Part shown: in pieces, positions 8,187 through 16,645 of the stretch
Numbering within the stretch: position 1 is the stretch's first letter
How the letters are laid out: every line of letters begins with the position of its first letter
Source: Paenibacillus lutrae
GTDB lineage: Bacteria > Bacillota > Bacilli > Paenibacillales > NBRC-103111
DNA: 64,000 nt
NCBI RefSeq assembly: GCF_009757775.1
Contig: NZ_RHLK01000001.1
Coordinates: 223,608 to 287,607, forward strand
Reading direction: 5' to 3'
Translations under genes and position numbers: made by a program
The notes under the pieces: generated by a model
Told to the model about the DNA's origin: nothing
The model's database searches: none
Seen by the model: only the letters and a program-made list of their open reading frames with translations

Positions 8187-8500
8187 AAATCTCCCACCTT
8201 TATCCTATAAAATTAGTATTACACATTGATATTATACAACAAGACCAGTAAATTCCATAGGAAGGAAAGAGTCTTTCAATTAAATAATAGATTTTTATCA
8301 TTTTTGGTAACTATGTGATGGTGCGCGGACTCAGGAAGTAAGTTCTTTCGAATAGTAGATAGAGAGAATGGGGGGAACCGAGTCTCCAATACCGCAAGAC
8401 CGAATTACAAAATTGTAAGGTAGATGTAAGGCAAATCGATAGCTTAGGCCAGCTTGGCAGGATAAGATTGGAACAAACCAAAATAGAAGGGAGAATTGAG
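8187..8500. other. Divergent promoter region, no gene seen
   Basis: This 314-base gap separates the divergent chitinase and PAF-AH-like genes and must hold both promoters. The left half is AT-rich. I could not pick an unambiguous promoter pair, operator or RNA element. A TTG-initiated in-frame extension from 8468 is not supported by a ribosome site. Confidence 0.5.
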
Positions 8501-9997
8501 ATGAGGCTGTTTGAACTGCTGCTTTTTTTGTCAAACATCGGCTTGTTTGCATTAACAGTCCTAGTAAAAAAAGGACGGCGTAGAATTCCAGTATTCGTTG
8601 CAAGCGGGATCGCCGCACTTTTACTGGCCATTCACTGGACGGTGGAAGGATACAGAGTTCAGTTATTTTTCCTATATTGCATAACGATCATTTTTTTAGC
8701 CATTTCAGGTTGCAGCTATTTCACAAAAACCGGGCCACGAAATACCCCACGGCTCATGTTAGGTTCAGCTTATACCGCTATAGCGATAATGCTGGTCGTA
8801 ACAGGGGGTCTCATGTATGCTTTTCCTGTATTTAAACTGCCTGAACCGACAGGCGAATTCAAGGTAGGAACGCAAACGTTTCATTTCGTGGATACAAATA
8901 GGGAAGAGATTTTCGACGAAGCCAAAGAGGGCAAGAGAGAATTGATGGTTCAGGTATGGTATCCGGCTCAAGCTGGCACCGGCGAATACGCTCCCTTTGT
9001 TCCCGATACTCAGATATTGCCTTATATGGCCGCGGAGTATGGCCTTCCCGGGTTTACTTTTCAACACCTGAAGTATGTATCCAGTCATGCTTATTCGGGG
9101 GCCGAAGTTTCTTCGATACAGACTTCATACCCGCTGATCCTTACGAATCCCGGCAATGCCTCTTCCAGGTTCCTCCACACGTCACAAGCCGAAAATCTCG
9201 CGAGTCACGGATATATCGTGGCAGTGATCGACCACACCTACAACACATTTGCAACTGAGTTTCCGGACGGGCGAATCACGACCAGCACAACCAATGATTT
9301 ATTCTCGCCCATCGATGATTACCGGACAAGCAGAGGAAATCGCGACAAGTTGGGAAAAGTTCTAACCGGCGATGTGGCGTTTGCGCTGGACCAATTCGAG
9401 CTCATCCACTCGGGACAAATTTCAAGTGATTTAGACGGGAGGATTGATCTCGGTCATGTCGGGGTGTTCGGTCATTCCATCGGCGGAGCGACGGCCTATG
9501 ACGCTTCATACGATTCGCGAATCGCGGTTGGAATAGACCTTGATGGAGGGCTTTACCGTATGCGTGACAGAGAGGGTCTGCGAAAGCCGTTTTTGTTTAT
9601 CAACTCGGAAAGCTATTTCAATAAATTAAAAATGGTGATGGATAACCGGGTATACACGGATACAGAGCTTAACCGTATGGGCTCAACAAGGGAGTGGGAG
9701 GATCAAGTATCGGTAGATAAAAAGTTGGAGCTTGAACGGATGCGCGAAACGGTCGCCGAAGGGGGCCAAGTCCTCTATATCGAAAATACGGAGCATTTGA
9801 ATTTTGCCGACGTACAGTTCATTTCTCCGATTTTCAGAATGCTGGGCATTACAGGAAAGATTGCGCCCGAAAGAGTGAACTCCGTTATCAATGCCTATAT
9901 GCTGGATTTCTTCGATATGTATCTGAAAAATCAAGGCGAAATGAAAGGACCGGATAGCCGCTTTCCGGAGGTGAAGTTCGTAACCTCGCTATTATAA
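8501..9997 (+). CDS. Membrane-anchored alpha/beta hydrolase, PAF-acetylhydrolase-like
   Basis: A 498-residue protein. The first 115 residues hold about four hydrophobic membrane segments; the rest is an alpha/beta hydrolase of the platelet-activating-factor acetylhydrolase II-like family. The nucleophile elbow GHSIGG is at about residue 324, the likely acid is in DLDGG at about 346, and the likely catalytic His is in EHLNF at about 431. ELMVQVWYPA near residue 150 is the usual family entry motif. The true substrate (phospholipid, ester or other) is unknown. I chose ATG 8501 because AGGGAG lies 8 bases upstream. A strong terminator follows. A paralogue of the same architecture lies at 13529-14836. 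Confidence 0.85.
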   Translation: MRLFELLLFLSNIGLFALTVLVKKGRRRIPVFVASGIAALLLAIHWTVEGYRVQLFFLYCITIIFLAISGCSYFTKTGPRNTPRLMLGSAYTAIAIMLVVTGGLMYAFPVFKLPEPTGEFKVGTQTFHFVDTNREEIFDEAKEGKRELMVQVWYPAQAGTGEYAPFVPDTQILPYMAAEYGLPGFTFQHLKYVSSHAYSGAEVSSIQTSYPLILTNPGNASSRFLHTSQAENLASHGYIVAVIDHTYNTFATEFPDGRITTSTTNDLFSPIDDYRTSRGNRDKLGKVLTGDVAFALDQFELIHSGQISSDLDGRIDLGHVGVFGHSIGGATAYDASYDSRIAVGIDLDGGLYRMRDREGLRKPFLFINSESYFNKLKMVMDNRVYTDTELNRMGSTREWEDQVSVDKKLELERMRETVAEGGQVLYIENTEHLNFADVQFISPIFRMLGITGKIAPERVNSVINAYMLDFFDMYLKNQGEMKGPDSRFPEVKFVTSLL

Positions 9998-10024
9998 ATT
10001 GAGATTGAGCTGTAGCCCTCAAAG

Positions 10025-10055
10025 AAAAGGACCCGACTTTTGTCAGGTCCTTTTT
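10025..10055 (+). terminator. Rho-independent terminator
   Basis: AAAAGGACC-GAC-TTTT-GTC-GGTCCTTTTT forms a near-perfect hairpin with a T-run, 28 bases after the PAF-AH-like stop. The A-rich left side could also serve the convergent gene at 10093. Confidence 0.85.
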
Positions 10056-10092
10056 CTGTACCAAGCCTATAATCCGTTCTCCAGAGCGTGAA

Positions 10093-10605
10093 TTATGGAA
10101 TGTACTGCTGAACGATTTTCACGACCTTACCGTCTTTGATCGTTAAATGGAAAGGAAATGTGCTTACGTCGAGCAGGCCGTTGTTAGGATAAATGTTCAG
10201 GAACTTGCCGAGCGTTACTTTTTCGTTCCACTTGATGTCCGTACCTTCGTAAGTGCCGTCACGGTCGTAAAGCTGCATGAGGACCTGGGCGTTCGAATCA
10301 ATCTCGAAGGTTTCGAGCTTTTGCTGATCGTCAACGATATAGTAGCCGTCGGGGGCGTGTGTCATGTCGCCGATGTCCGTTTCGTGCTCAACGAATTTCC
10401 GGTCGGCTTCCTCGCCTTCGTACCATTCGATCCGGTCCCCTTGAAGGGTGAGATCGCCCTTACTCTGCCCGAGGGAGGAGATCATAACGGTTATAGTATC
10501 TTCGCCGCGGGGAACGGGCGTATATTCGGAACCGACTGCATGGGCGGAAGTGACGAAAGCCAGCATGGATATCATGAGCGTTGTGAAAAGGACCATCTTT
10601 TTCAT
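10093..10605 (-). CDS. Secreted protein of unknown function
   Basis: A 170-residue exported protein with a clear Sec signal peptide (MKKMVLFTTLMISMLAF…, cleavage near SAHA, residue 23). The mature part is acidic and appears beta-rich. It has no cysteine, no lipobox and no enzyme motif that I can identify. It ends in a regular strand-rich segment (FHLTIKDGKVVKIVQQYIP), typical of small secreted Bacillales proteins. It faces the PAF-AH-like gene convergently and shares the intergenic terminator. On its other side is a gene fragment (10744-11010), so no operon context helps. Its function is unknown. Confidence 0.75.
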   Translation of the reverse strand: MKKMVLFTTLMISMLAFVTSAHAVGSEYTPVPRGEDTITVMISSLGQSKGDLTLQGDRIEWYEGEEADRKFVEHETDIGDMTHAPDGYYIVDDQQKLETFEIDSNAQVLMQLYDRDGTYEGTDIKWNEKVTLGKFLNIYPNNGLLDVSTFPFHLTIKDGKVVKIVQQYIP

Positions 10606-10743
10606 GTGTGTAACCCCTTTTCGGAAATAATTAGAATAGAATGTTCGTACTGTTTCTTACCCCGCAGGTCTGGTTTAAAACATCCATCCCGCGCTGGTAC
10701 TCTCATCATAAACCAAATCGAGCATGGAATGGTCACAATGTAG

Positions 10744-11010
10744 TTACAAATGATCCGTAATCACATATCCCTGCTCGGGTTGAAATTCCACAAAGCCGGC
10801 CCTATGGCGGGGTTGACAGGTTAGGGGGCCGTTGCTTCCGGCCAGAAGGATGTTGAGCGTGTCGCGGGCGCTTTCCGAAGGGAGATAAAAAGCTTTTCGC
10901 CAAGTAAAAGCTTCGCCAAGCGTCGTGTGAACGGCGCCGATCTGTTTGTCGCGCACACTTTTGCCGAACAGATTCATTAAAAGGACGCCGTCCGTACGGA
11001 GTTTGTCCCG
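10744..11010 (-). pseudogene. C-terminal fragment resembling spermidine-synthase-like protein
   Basis: About 88 codons ending in TAG directly after the metallophosphoesterase stop read as the tail of a class I methyltransferase-fold, spermidine-synthase-like protein: LRTDGVLLMNLFGKS, then FTWRKAFYLPSE, LNILLAGSN and a terminal FVEFQPEQGYVITD. The Rossmann N-terminal part (aminopropyl donor site) is absent. The frame does extend upstream into the metallophosphoesterase gene, but there it is only a shadow of that gene's other frame. There is no ribosome site at a plausible start. I take it as a truncated, non-functional gene joined to the end of the neighbouring gene. The family assignment is from memory of the pattern and is moderate. 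Confidence 0.5.
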
Positions 11011-11011
11011 G

Positions 11012-12001
11012 CTAAGGGATCGTGAACTCGGCTTCGGAAATCCAGCGCTGCCGGTAGAAGTCGCGTCCCTTAATGCTGACTTTGTCCTTATATACTTCGA
11101 CGTAGAGGCCCTCGCTTTCTTCCGGACCCGTAAGTATTTCACCTCCGTTTCCGTTGTCGGTCCAAGGCTGGAAGACGGAAGACGAGTTCACCATCGTAAA
11201 CTTGTTCCGGACGAGGGTGCCCGGCAGTTTAAGCTCCCAGTGTGTATGACCCGAGAAAAGAATCGCCTGGGGATACGCGGAGAGGATTTTGGTCAGCTCC
11301 TCATGCTGGACGATCGCCCGGTTATTGACGCAGCAGAAGCTTGTGCCGGATACCGTGCCGGGAAGCGGCTGGTGAAGAAAGACGAAGACGGGTTTACCGC
11401 TCGCGGCTCCTTTGCGCAGGGAAGCTTTCAGAAATTCAAGCTGTTCCACCGAAAGCCAGGCGTCCTCCAGGTTGGACGGGTCCGACTGCCGGTACTGCTC
11501 CGAGCCGAGGAAAATGAAGCGGAAGCCATTCACGACCTCGTCGCCGTATACCTTTTTGCCGCCGGAAAAGCGAAGAAACCGTCCGATGGATGCCTGCTCC
11601 GTCTCGCCGTTCGGAAACGCATCCGCGTTCCATGAGCCGTCTTTGTCCATCCAAGCTTTATAAAATTCGTGGTTGCCCATCGTGTAGAACACTTTGCGGG
11701 GATGCGGGTTCTCCTTCATGAGCTCGCTAAGCTTAGCGTAATCCGCCGGCATACCGTTCGTGAGATCTCCGTTGATCACCAGCGCGTCCGCCTCGGGATC
11801 GATCGTCCGGAGGTCGGCCAGGGCTGCCTTGAACTTTTGATGCGACCGGGGGTCCCAGGACTGGATGTGAATATCGCTGAGCACGGGAAAAGTGAGAAGC
11901 GGCTTCTCTTCGCCGGGTATAGCGCCGACTGCGGAAGGAATTACTGCGACGGCAAGAAGCGACAGGGACAGGACGGCGGAGAGGAACGTTTTTCTTAACA
12001 T
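11012..12001 (-). CDS. Secreted calcineurin-like metallophosphoesterase
   Basis: A 329-residue exported phosphoesterase. Residues 1-27 form a signal peptide (MLRKTFLSAVLSLSLLAVAV…SAVGA). The metallophosphoesterase ligands follow: SDIHIQ (Asp and His), NGDLTNG (Asp), MGNHEFY (the GNH[DE] motif), then FLHQPLP and FSGHTHWE (the GHxH motif). Such proteins hydrolyse phosphomono- or diesters with two metal ions, here outside the membrane; the substrate is unknown. I place the start at 12001 because GAGGAGG lies 6-7 bases upstream; the frame continues 18 codons further without support. The stop is followed at once by a spermidine-synthase-like gene fragment, a sign of deletion at this point. Confidence 0.87.
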   Translation of the reverse strand: MLRKTFLSAVLSLSLLAVAVIPSAVGAIPGEEKPLLTFPVLSDIHIQSWDPRSHQKFKAALADLRTIDPEADALVINGDLTNGMPADYAKLSELMKENPHPRKVFYTMGNHEFYKAWMDKDGSWNADAFPNGETEQASIGRFLRFSGGKKVYGDEVVNGFRFIFLGSEQYRQSDPSNLEDAWLSVEQLEFLKASLRKGAASGKPVFVFLHQPLPGTVSGTSFCCVNNRAIVQHEELTKILSAYPQAILFSGHTHWELKLPGTLVRNKFTMVNSSSVFQPWTDNGNGGEILTGPEESEGLYVEVYKDKVSIKGRDFYRQRWISEAEFTIP

Positions 12002-12460
12002 AAAATCCTCCTCTGTTGATTGAATGTGTTTTACATTCCTTACCATACCTGTCATTTGTCAGAGAAAGATTGGTTCTGTTTAAAGATTTTATGAAAAAGA
12101 AGAAGGGGTCTTTCCCAAGTCGGAATATGAATTCGACTTTACAGCTTACCGATGGGCGAGCGCCATTCGTTACATGTTTAGTCGGCATGCCATACAAGCT
12201 CGAACTGATCATGATACTATGCAATTCTAATTTTTCTTCAATAAGAACGAATCATTCATCTGAAAATATTTTATAATGAGTCGGAGGAGGGGCACCCAAA
12301 TATAAAAACACTTTGCAATATGCATTGTTAAAAAAGAATGGCTCACAAGTCAGTGACAAGAACTTATATGGTTCCCCGTAACTGAAGTTATTTCTCAATC
12401 ATTATGCGGTATGATTCACGTATTATTTAGGTTAACAAGGTTTAATTCGAGTTTCCGAGG
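12002..12460. other. Intergenic region, no gene recognised
   Basis: This 459-base divergent gap is AT-rich apart from a short mixed stretch at 12140-12200. It contains the promoters of the metallophosphoesterase gene and of the LytTR operon. A purine-rich GGAGGAGG at 12285 is followed by no usable start. I see no terminator, RNA element or convincing small gene. Confidence 0.4.
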
Positions 12461-12907
12461 GTGATTTCTATCAAAATTTCCATCGAAGTAATAGACCATA
12501 CAGAAGAAGAGGAGATCCGCATCAGGTGTCACCAAGTAGACGAAGAAATGCATGAGCTCGTTAATAAAATAAAAGCTGAAACGCTCATTATACTTGGTTA
12601 TCAGGAGGATCGGATCAGCCGCATCAAACTGAGTGATATTTATTATTTTGAAGCTGTTGACGGGAAAGTGTTTGCGTATGGCAAGAACACCGTCCATGAA
12701 GTCAAACAAAAGCTTTATGAACTGGAGGAACTTTGCAAAGAGAAACATTGTTTCCGCGCCTCCAAATCGACCATTCTAAATATAGCTAAGATTGCCAGTG
12801 TTCATCCGTCGATCAGCGGCCGTTTTCATGCATTATTGGATAACGGGGAAAAGGTAGTCATATCACGGCAGTATGTGCCAATACTTAAACATATGCTTGG
12901 ATTATAA
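12461..12907 (+). CDS. LytTR-domain transcriptional regulator
   Basis: A 148-residue DNA-binding protein without a receiver domain. The N-terminal 45 residues are charged (HTEEEEIRIRCHQVDEEMHEL), and residues of about 50-148 form a LytTR domain: DRISRIKLSDIYYFEAVDGKVFAYG, then FRASKSTILNIAKIASVHPS and the C-terminal SRQYVPILKHML. It is followed after 14 bases by a DUF3021 membrane protein. This two-gene arrangement is common in Firmicutes; the membrane partner is thought to control the regulator. The start is unsure: GTG at 12461 has GAGG touching it, whereas GAGG is well spaced for the ATC codon at 12470, where related proteins usually begin. Confidence 0.88.
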   Translation: MISIKISIEVIDHTEEEEIRIRCHQVDEEMHELVNKIKAETLIILGYQEDRISRIKLSDIYYFEAVDGKVFAYGKNTVHEVKQKLYELEELCKEKHCFRASKSTILNIAKIASVHPSISGRFHALLDNGEKVVISRQYVPILKHMLGL

Positions 12908-12921
12908 AAGGGGGGAACTAT

Positions 12922-13350
12922 ATGAAGTATTCCGAGCTCATAAAAGAAATGATTAGAGATTTCTTAATTATATTTGCCTCCATCATTATAATCATCGCTA
13001 TTTTACGGCAAATCTATGCTCCCGATGCAAGTTTCGAATTAAATACGCTTTTTACAATTATGGCTTTCTCTTTTCTGGGCGCTTTGACCGGAATCATTTT
13101 ATATACGCCGCATGCGATTAGCGAGAATAAAATGCGCATCCGAGTGATTGTTCATTTCTTTTTTCTAGAGATTCTATTAATTTCTCTGGCTGTCCTATTG
13201 AATCTTGTATACAGCACTTTCGATATACTAGTATTGGCTTTGGAAATTGCCGCCGTATACGCTATCGTTCGCCTACTGACGTATAAGAATGACAAAAAGG
13301 AAGCTCAGAAGATCAATGAAAGATTAAAAGCATCTAAAAACAAGGTTTAG
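12922..13350 (+). CDS. DUF3021-family four-helix membrane protein
   Basis: A 142-residue integral membrane protein with four hydrophobic segments (about 13-30, 40-62, 75-95 and 98-115). The short N-terminus carries KYSELIKEMIRDFLIIF, and the C-terminal tail is basic (YKNDKKEAQKINERLKASKNK). This matches the DUF3021 family, which is almost always encoded right after a LytTR regulator, as here. The role is inferred from that pairing: a membrane anchor or inhibitor that conveys an envelope signal to the regulator. The start follows AAAGGGGGG with good spacing. The pair is an operon that probably ends at the hairpin at 13390-13421. Confidence 0.87.
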   Translation: MKYSELIKEMIRDFLIIFASIIIIIAILRQIYAPDASFELNTLFTIMAFSFLGALTGIILYTPHAISENKMRIRVIVHFFFLEILLISLAVLLNLVYSTFDILVLALEIAAVYAIVRLLTYKNDKKEAQKINERLKASKNKV

Positions 13351-13389
13351 AAGATATACACAAACCGCTCCTAAATAAAGTCGTATTCG

Positions 13390-13421
13390 CAGCGTAAATG
13401 CACTTGATTGCGCTGTTTTTT
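13390..13421 (+). terminator. Likely terminator of the LytTR/DUF3021 operon
   Basis: CAGCG and CGCTG arms enclose a 16-base loop and are followed by TTTTTT. The stem is short, so confidence is moderate. It lies 40 bases after the DUF3021 stop. Confidence 0.55.
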
Positions 13422-13528
13422 ACAACCTATTGCCTCTCAGCTACAGCTTATCGTTAATGCGTATACACCTGCTCGGCCATTTATTATGATGAACTCATAA
13501 AAATTTGGAGGAGGAGCAGAGAAGTCTT

Positions 13529-14836
13529 ATGCAGATTTTAATACTTGTTGTTACGTTGGTCTTTGAGCTGGCAATTGCCGTTCATTCCATTGCAACCAAG
13601 CAAAGCCGCAGCAAGATAAAGAGTTGGACGAGAATTGCAATGTTTATAGGATTCGTGATGCTCATCTTGGGGAAAGTTGTCGTATGGGAGTACACTTGGG
13701 GGCTGTTTGCAGGCTTGCTTTTTATATTAGCGTTCAAGGAAATTGTTGCACTCCAACGCAAACAAACACACACTGCGCGTTACAAAGTTTTTTCTGCGAT
13801 ATGGAAATTCCTCTTGGTAGCACTGACCGTATTCGTTACTCTTGTTCCTGTTTTCCTTTTTCCACAGTATAGGCAGCCGCAAGTGACAGGTCCGTATGCA
13901 GTGGCGACCGCCACTTACAGCTATATGGACAAGAATCGTATCGAAGAATTTACGGATCAAGGAGACAATCGGTTTGTTAACGTGGAATTTTGGTATCCTG
14001 AACAGGCAGACGGAACATATCCTTTGCTTGTATTCTCCCATGGAGCTTTCGGTATTAAATCAAGCAACACTTCTACCTTTATAGAACTTGCGAGCCACGG
14101 CTATGTCGTCGTTTCGATTGACCATCCCTATCATTCTTTTTATACCGTTTCCGAGGATGGAAAGGTCGTGACGATTAATCCCGAGTACATGCAAGAAGTC
14201 AACCGTGCAAATAAAGAAGGGGTTTATTCGCTTGGTGAGTTTTACGAGCTTACTCAAAAATGGATGAAATTGCGAACGGATGATATGGATTTTGTCGTGG
14301 ATACGATTCTGGAACAAGCCGAGCAAAAAAAAGATTCCATATATGAACGCATCGATATACAGAAAATAGGCGTGTTCGGTCATTCTATGGGGGGAGCGGC
14401 AAGCGTAGCACTGAGCAGAGAACGCGATGATATTGACGCCATAGTAAATATAGATGCTCCGTTCTTTAGCGAGCTTATGTATGATAAAGTTACAAACGAA
14501 TTAACTGCAAAATCCGAACCCTACACCCTTCCGCTTCTTAACGTTTATTCGGATGATGTGTGGATACAGCTCGACAGCAGTTCTTCGTATATCGCGAATA
14601 AAATTTCGAATAAAAATTTTAAAGATGCATACAATGTTCATTTTAAAGGCGCAAAACATTTAAGTTTAACCGATCTGCCTTTATTCTCGCCTATATTGGC
14701 AAACCTGCTGCAAGAAGGCAGAAAAGCAGATATCGATAAATATTATGTGATTGAAACTCAAAATGAACTTATCCTTCGTTTTTTTGACTATGCACTAAAG
14801 AATCAAGGTCAGTTTGCTCCAAAAGCGACGTATTGA
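13529..14836 (+). CDS. Second membrane-anchored PAF-acetylhydrolase-like hydrolase
   Basis: A 435-residue protein with the same plan as the product of 8501-9997: three to four membrane segments in the first 110 residues, then an alpha/beta hydrolase domain. VNVEFWYPEQ at about residue 152 is the family entry motif. The nucleophile elbow GHSMGG is at about 284, the likely acid is in IDAPFF at about 309, and the likely His is in KHLSL at about 377. The two proteins are diverged paralogues, not a recent duplication. The ATG at 13529 is preceded by GGAGGAGG, but with long spacing (about 12); the TTG at 13505 would use that same purine run as coding sequence and is less likely. The substrate is unknown. 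Confidence 0.83.
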   Translation: MQILILVVTLVFELAIAVHSIATKQSRSKIKSWTRIAMFIGFVMLILGKVVVWEYTWGLFAGLLFILAFKEIVALQRKQTHTARYKVFSAIWKFLLVALTVFVTLVPVFLFPQYRQPQVTGPYAVATATYSYMDKNRIEEFTDQGDNRFVNVEFWYPEQADGTYPLLVFSHGAFGIKSSNTSTFIELASHGYVVVSIDHPYHSFYTVSEDGKVVTINPEYMQEVNRANKEGVYSLGEFYELTQKWMKLRTDDMDFVVDTILEQAEQKKDSIYERIDIQKIGVFGHSMGGAASVALSRERDDIDAIVNIDAPFFSELMYDKVTNELTAKSEPYTLPLLNVYSDDVWIQLDSSSSYIANKISNKNFKDAYNVHFKGAKHLSLTDLPLFSPILANLLQEGRKADIDKYYVIETQNELILRFFDYALKNQGQFAPKATY

Positions 14837-15094
14837 GTATCTGTTCCGTATGCAGGAAGAAGAATCTGAAAATCGAAACTCAGTGTAGCCGATCCACAAT
14901 GTACCGCAGTTTATCGCAAGGGGCAGCTTGCAGAGAACCTGGGACGGGTATCCGGTTCGGGCAGTTGCGATGGTGAAAGTTGGATCGGCTGGGCTTGGAA
15001 TGTACACATAAAATGTCATAGTGGAGAACGATAGTGAGGAGTTGCCGTAAGGGCAGCTCCTCTTTAATGTTTCAATGAAGTAACTTCCTTAAAA
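14837..15094. other. Intergenic region with terminator and possible remnant
   Basis: A stop-free plus-strand frame from 14870 to a TAG at 15032 (54 codons, three Cys, ending in SWIGWAWNVHIKCHS) may be the end of a lost secreted protein gene; it has no start. It is followed at 15036-15066 by a clear hairpin with a T-rich tail, which suggests that the fragment once was a transcribed gene end. Confidence 0.35.
15036..15066 (+). terminator. Rho-independent terminator
   Basis: GAGGAG-T-TGCC-GTAA-GGCA-G-CTCCTC forms a strong hairpin followed by TTTAATGTTT. It would end transcription from the PAF-AH-like gene or from the remnant before it. Confidence 0.78.
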
Positions 15095-15226
15095 GGCTTA
15101 AAAGTCTTAATTGGATGCCGGGACGAGGATAAGGGCAGAACTGCAGTTGAACAAATGAACAAGGAAGGGGTGGCGGTTGAATTAGAAATAATTGATTTGA
15201 ATTCCCGTGATAGTCGTTGGGAGTAG
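15095..15226 (+). pseudogene. Short-chain dehydrogenase/reductase (SDR) fragment
   Basis: Forty-three codons ending in TAG read as the first part of a classical SDR: KVLIGCRDEDKGRTAVEQ and then VELEIIDL. This is the beta2-alpha3-beta3 region following the nucleotide-binding loop. The glycine-rich loop before it and everything after beta3 are missing, and no start or ribosome site is present. It is a gene relic lying between the terminator at 15036 and the acetyltransferase fragment. Confidence 0.55.
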
Positions 15227-15302
15227 GATCTTTTCAAGTTCATGAAGGCATGTTAGGTTTAAAAGGAAACTCGTCAGCCTGCCGCATCTCAAAAATGATG
15301 GT

Positions 15303-15467
15303 AAATGTCCAGCAAAGGAAATACGTAAGCGATTCTCGCCAGAAATCATTCAAGAGTTACTGGAAATAAAATGGTGGGATTGCGATATAGAAATCATCAA
15401 TCAATATATTGGCGCGATCGTAAGCGGAAATATAAATACGCTTAGACAAATGAAACATATATTTTAA
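15303..15467 (+). pseudogene. C-terminal remnant of Vat/CatB-type (streptogramin A) acetyltransferase
   Basis: About 54 codons ending in TAA match the tail of hexapeptide-repeat xenobiotic acetyltransferases: CPAKEIRKRFSPEIIQELL, then KWWDCDIEIIN and IVSGNINTL. In the intact family this follows the last left-handed beta-helix coil (GNPAK…RF), and the WW…DIEIIN helix is typical of Vat enzymes that acetylate streptogramin A antibiotics. The whole catalytic beta-helix is missing. It ends only 23 bases before the vgb start, so the ancestral order was vat-vgb, the pair that together inactivates both streptogramin components. Confidence 0.65.
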
Positions 15468-15490
15468 TACTTTTGGAGGAGGTAGATTTT

Positions 15491-16384
15491 ATGAAGATCA
15501 CGATAAACGAATATGCAATCGCTAGATCAGATGCGGGGCCTTATGGAATAACCGTTGGAAAAGATGGAGCCCTATGGTATACGGAACAGAAAGGGAATCG
15601 AATTGGACGAATAACTGCCAAGGGTGAGATGAATTCTTTCCCTATCCCAACACCGGATGCTGGTGCTATGACTATTGTATCGGATCAATCTGGCGATTTA
15701 TGGTTTACAGAATATAAAGCAAATAAGATCGGCAGAATATCGCTGAACGGTCTTTTTGCAGAATATGAGCTTCCATCGGCAGACGTTTCGCCTTTTGGCA
15801 TTATACAAGGACCTGATGGCGCTTTATGGTTTACAGAAATGAACAGTGGCAGAATAGGAAGGATAACACCATCTGGTGACATAACCGAGTTTGACTTACC
15901 GAATCGCAAAGCTTTTCCCTCTTTTATTACTCAAGGATTAGATGGAGCATTGTGGTTTACCGAGAATCAGAGCAATACAATCGGTCGAATAACCACAGAA
16001 GGTGAAGTTATAGAATATTCAATCCCAACACTTAACTCAGGCCCAGTCGGCATTACAAGTGGACCTGATGGCGCTCTATGGTTTGTACAGAAAAACGGCA
16101 ATAAAATTGGAAGAATTACAACATCAGGTGAGATGAAAGAATATATTATACCGACGCCTGGCGCCCGTCCTCATGCCATTGTTTCCGGGAAGGAAGGAGA
16201 ACTCTGGTTCACAGAATGGGGGGCGAATCAAATCGGTCGAATTACAACAGAAGGAGTTATTACGGAGTATGTAATACCAACAAAGAACGCCGAACCTCAC
16301 GGCATTACGGTTTGTCCTGCAGGAAATGTTTGGTTCGCTGAAGAGTGTAATCAAATCGGTTGTTTGATGGTATTATCGGAATGA
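15491..16384 (+). CDS. vgb: Virginiamycin B lyase (streptogramin B lyase)
   Basis: A 297-residue seven-bladed beta-propeller enzyme that opens the ring of type B streptogramins by a metal-dependent elimination at the ester bond, giving antibiotic resistance in the cytoplasm. Length and sequence fit the Vgb family. Seven repeats of the form [10 protein letters not shown]…NKIGRIT are visible. The residues known as important in Vgb are present: Tyr in GPYGI near the N-terminus, His in ARPHAI (about 227), His in EPHGIT (about 268) and Glu in AEECNQIG near the C-terminus. The start at 15491 follows GGAGGAGG. It was probably once second in an operon after a Vat-type acetyltransferase gene, now only a fragment. 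A hairpin at 16426 may end it. Confidence 0.9.
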   Translation: MKITINEYAIARSDAGPYGITVGKDGALWYTEQKGNRIGRITAKGEMNSFPIPTPDAGAMTIVSDQSGDLWFTEYKANKIGRISLNGLFAEYELPSADVSPFGIIQGPDGALWFTEMNSGRIGRITPSGDITEFDLPNRKAFPSFITQGLDGALWFTENQSNTIGRITTEGEVIEYSIPTLNSGPVGITSGPDGALWFVQKNGNKIGRITTSGEMKEYIIPTPGARPHAIVSGKEGELWFTEWGANQIGRITTEGVITEYVIPTKNAEPHGITVCPAGNVWFAEECNQIGCLMVLSE

Positions 16385-16425
16385 ATTTTCAACGTGTGTC
16401 GCTTGGGCTGCTCAAATAAATAGAC

Positions 16426-16447
16426 TGGCCTGAGGAGGCCAATATTT
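16426..16447 (+). terminator. Short terminator-like hairpin after vgb
   Basis: TGGCCT-GAGG-AGGCCA is followed by ATATTTTC, 42 bases after the vgb stop. The stem is only six pairs and the T-tract is interrupted. Confidence 0.5.
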
Positions 16448-16543
16448 TCACAGAAAAGCTCGGACCTACCACATTAAACAAACCCCTTATCAGCTCTTTG
16501 ATGATCAATGTATAAAGAGATCAGAAAGGAAGGGGGAGTATAA

Positions 16544-16645
16544 ATGGATATTTATGAGAGAGCAGAGCTTGCAAGGCAAGGGGAAAGGGAAGCTTTAGTA
16601 CCATTAATAAGGGCTTACCAGCAAAGTCTTTATGTAAGGGTATAG
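16544..16645 (+). pseudogene. N-terminal fragment of an ECF-type sigma factor
   Basis: A good ribosome site (AAGGAAGGGGGAG) precedes ATG 16544, and 33 codons follow to a TAG: MDIYERAELARQGEREALVP, then LIRAYQQSLYVR. This is the first helix pair of region 2 of an ECF sigma-70 factor (A..GD..AF..L...Y...LY). The rest of region 2 and all of region 4 are absent. It is a truncated gene that could still be translated into a short peptide. Confidence 0.5.

Noticed and set aside
8468-8500. TTG start for the PAF-AH-like gene
   Set aside because: The ATG at 8501 has a well-spaced ribosome site and begins directly with the first membrane segment.
11012-11142. Upstream extension of the spermidine-synthase-like frame into the metallophosphoesterase gene
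   Set aside because: There the frame gives Arg/Ser-rich sequence without family similarity, while the other frame encodes the C-terminal part of the metallophosphoesterase.
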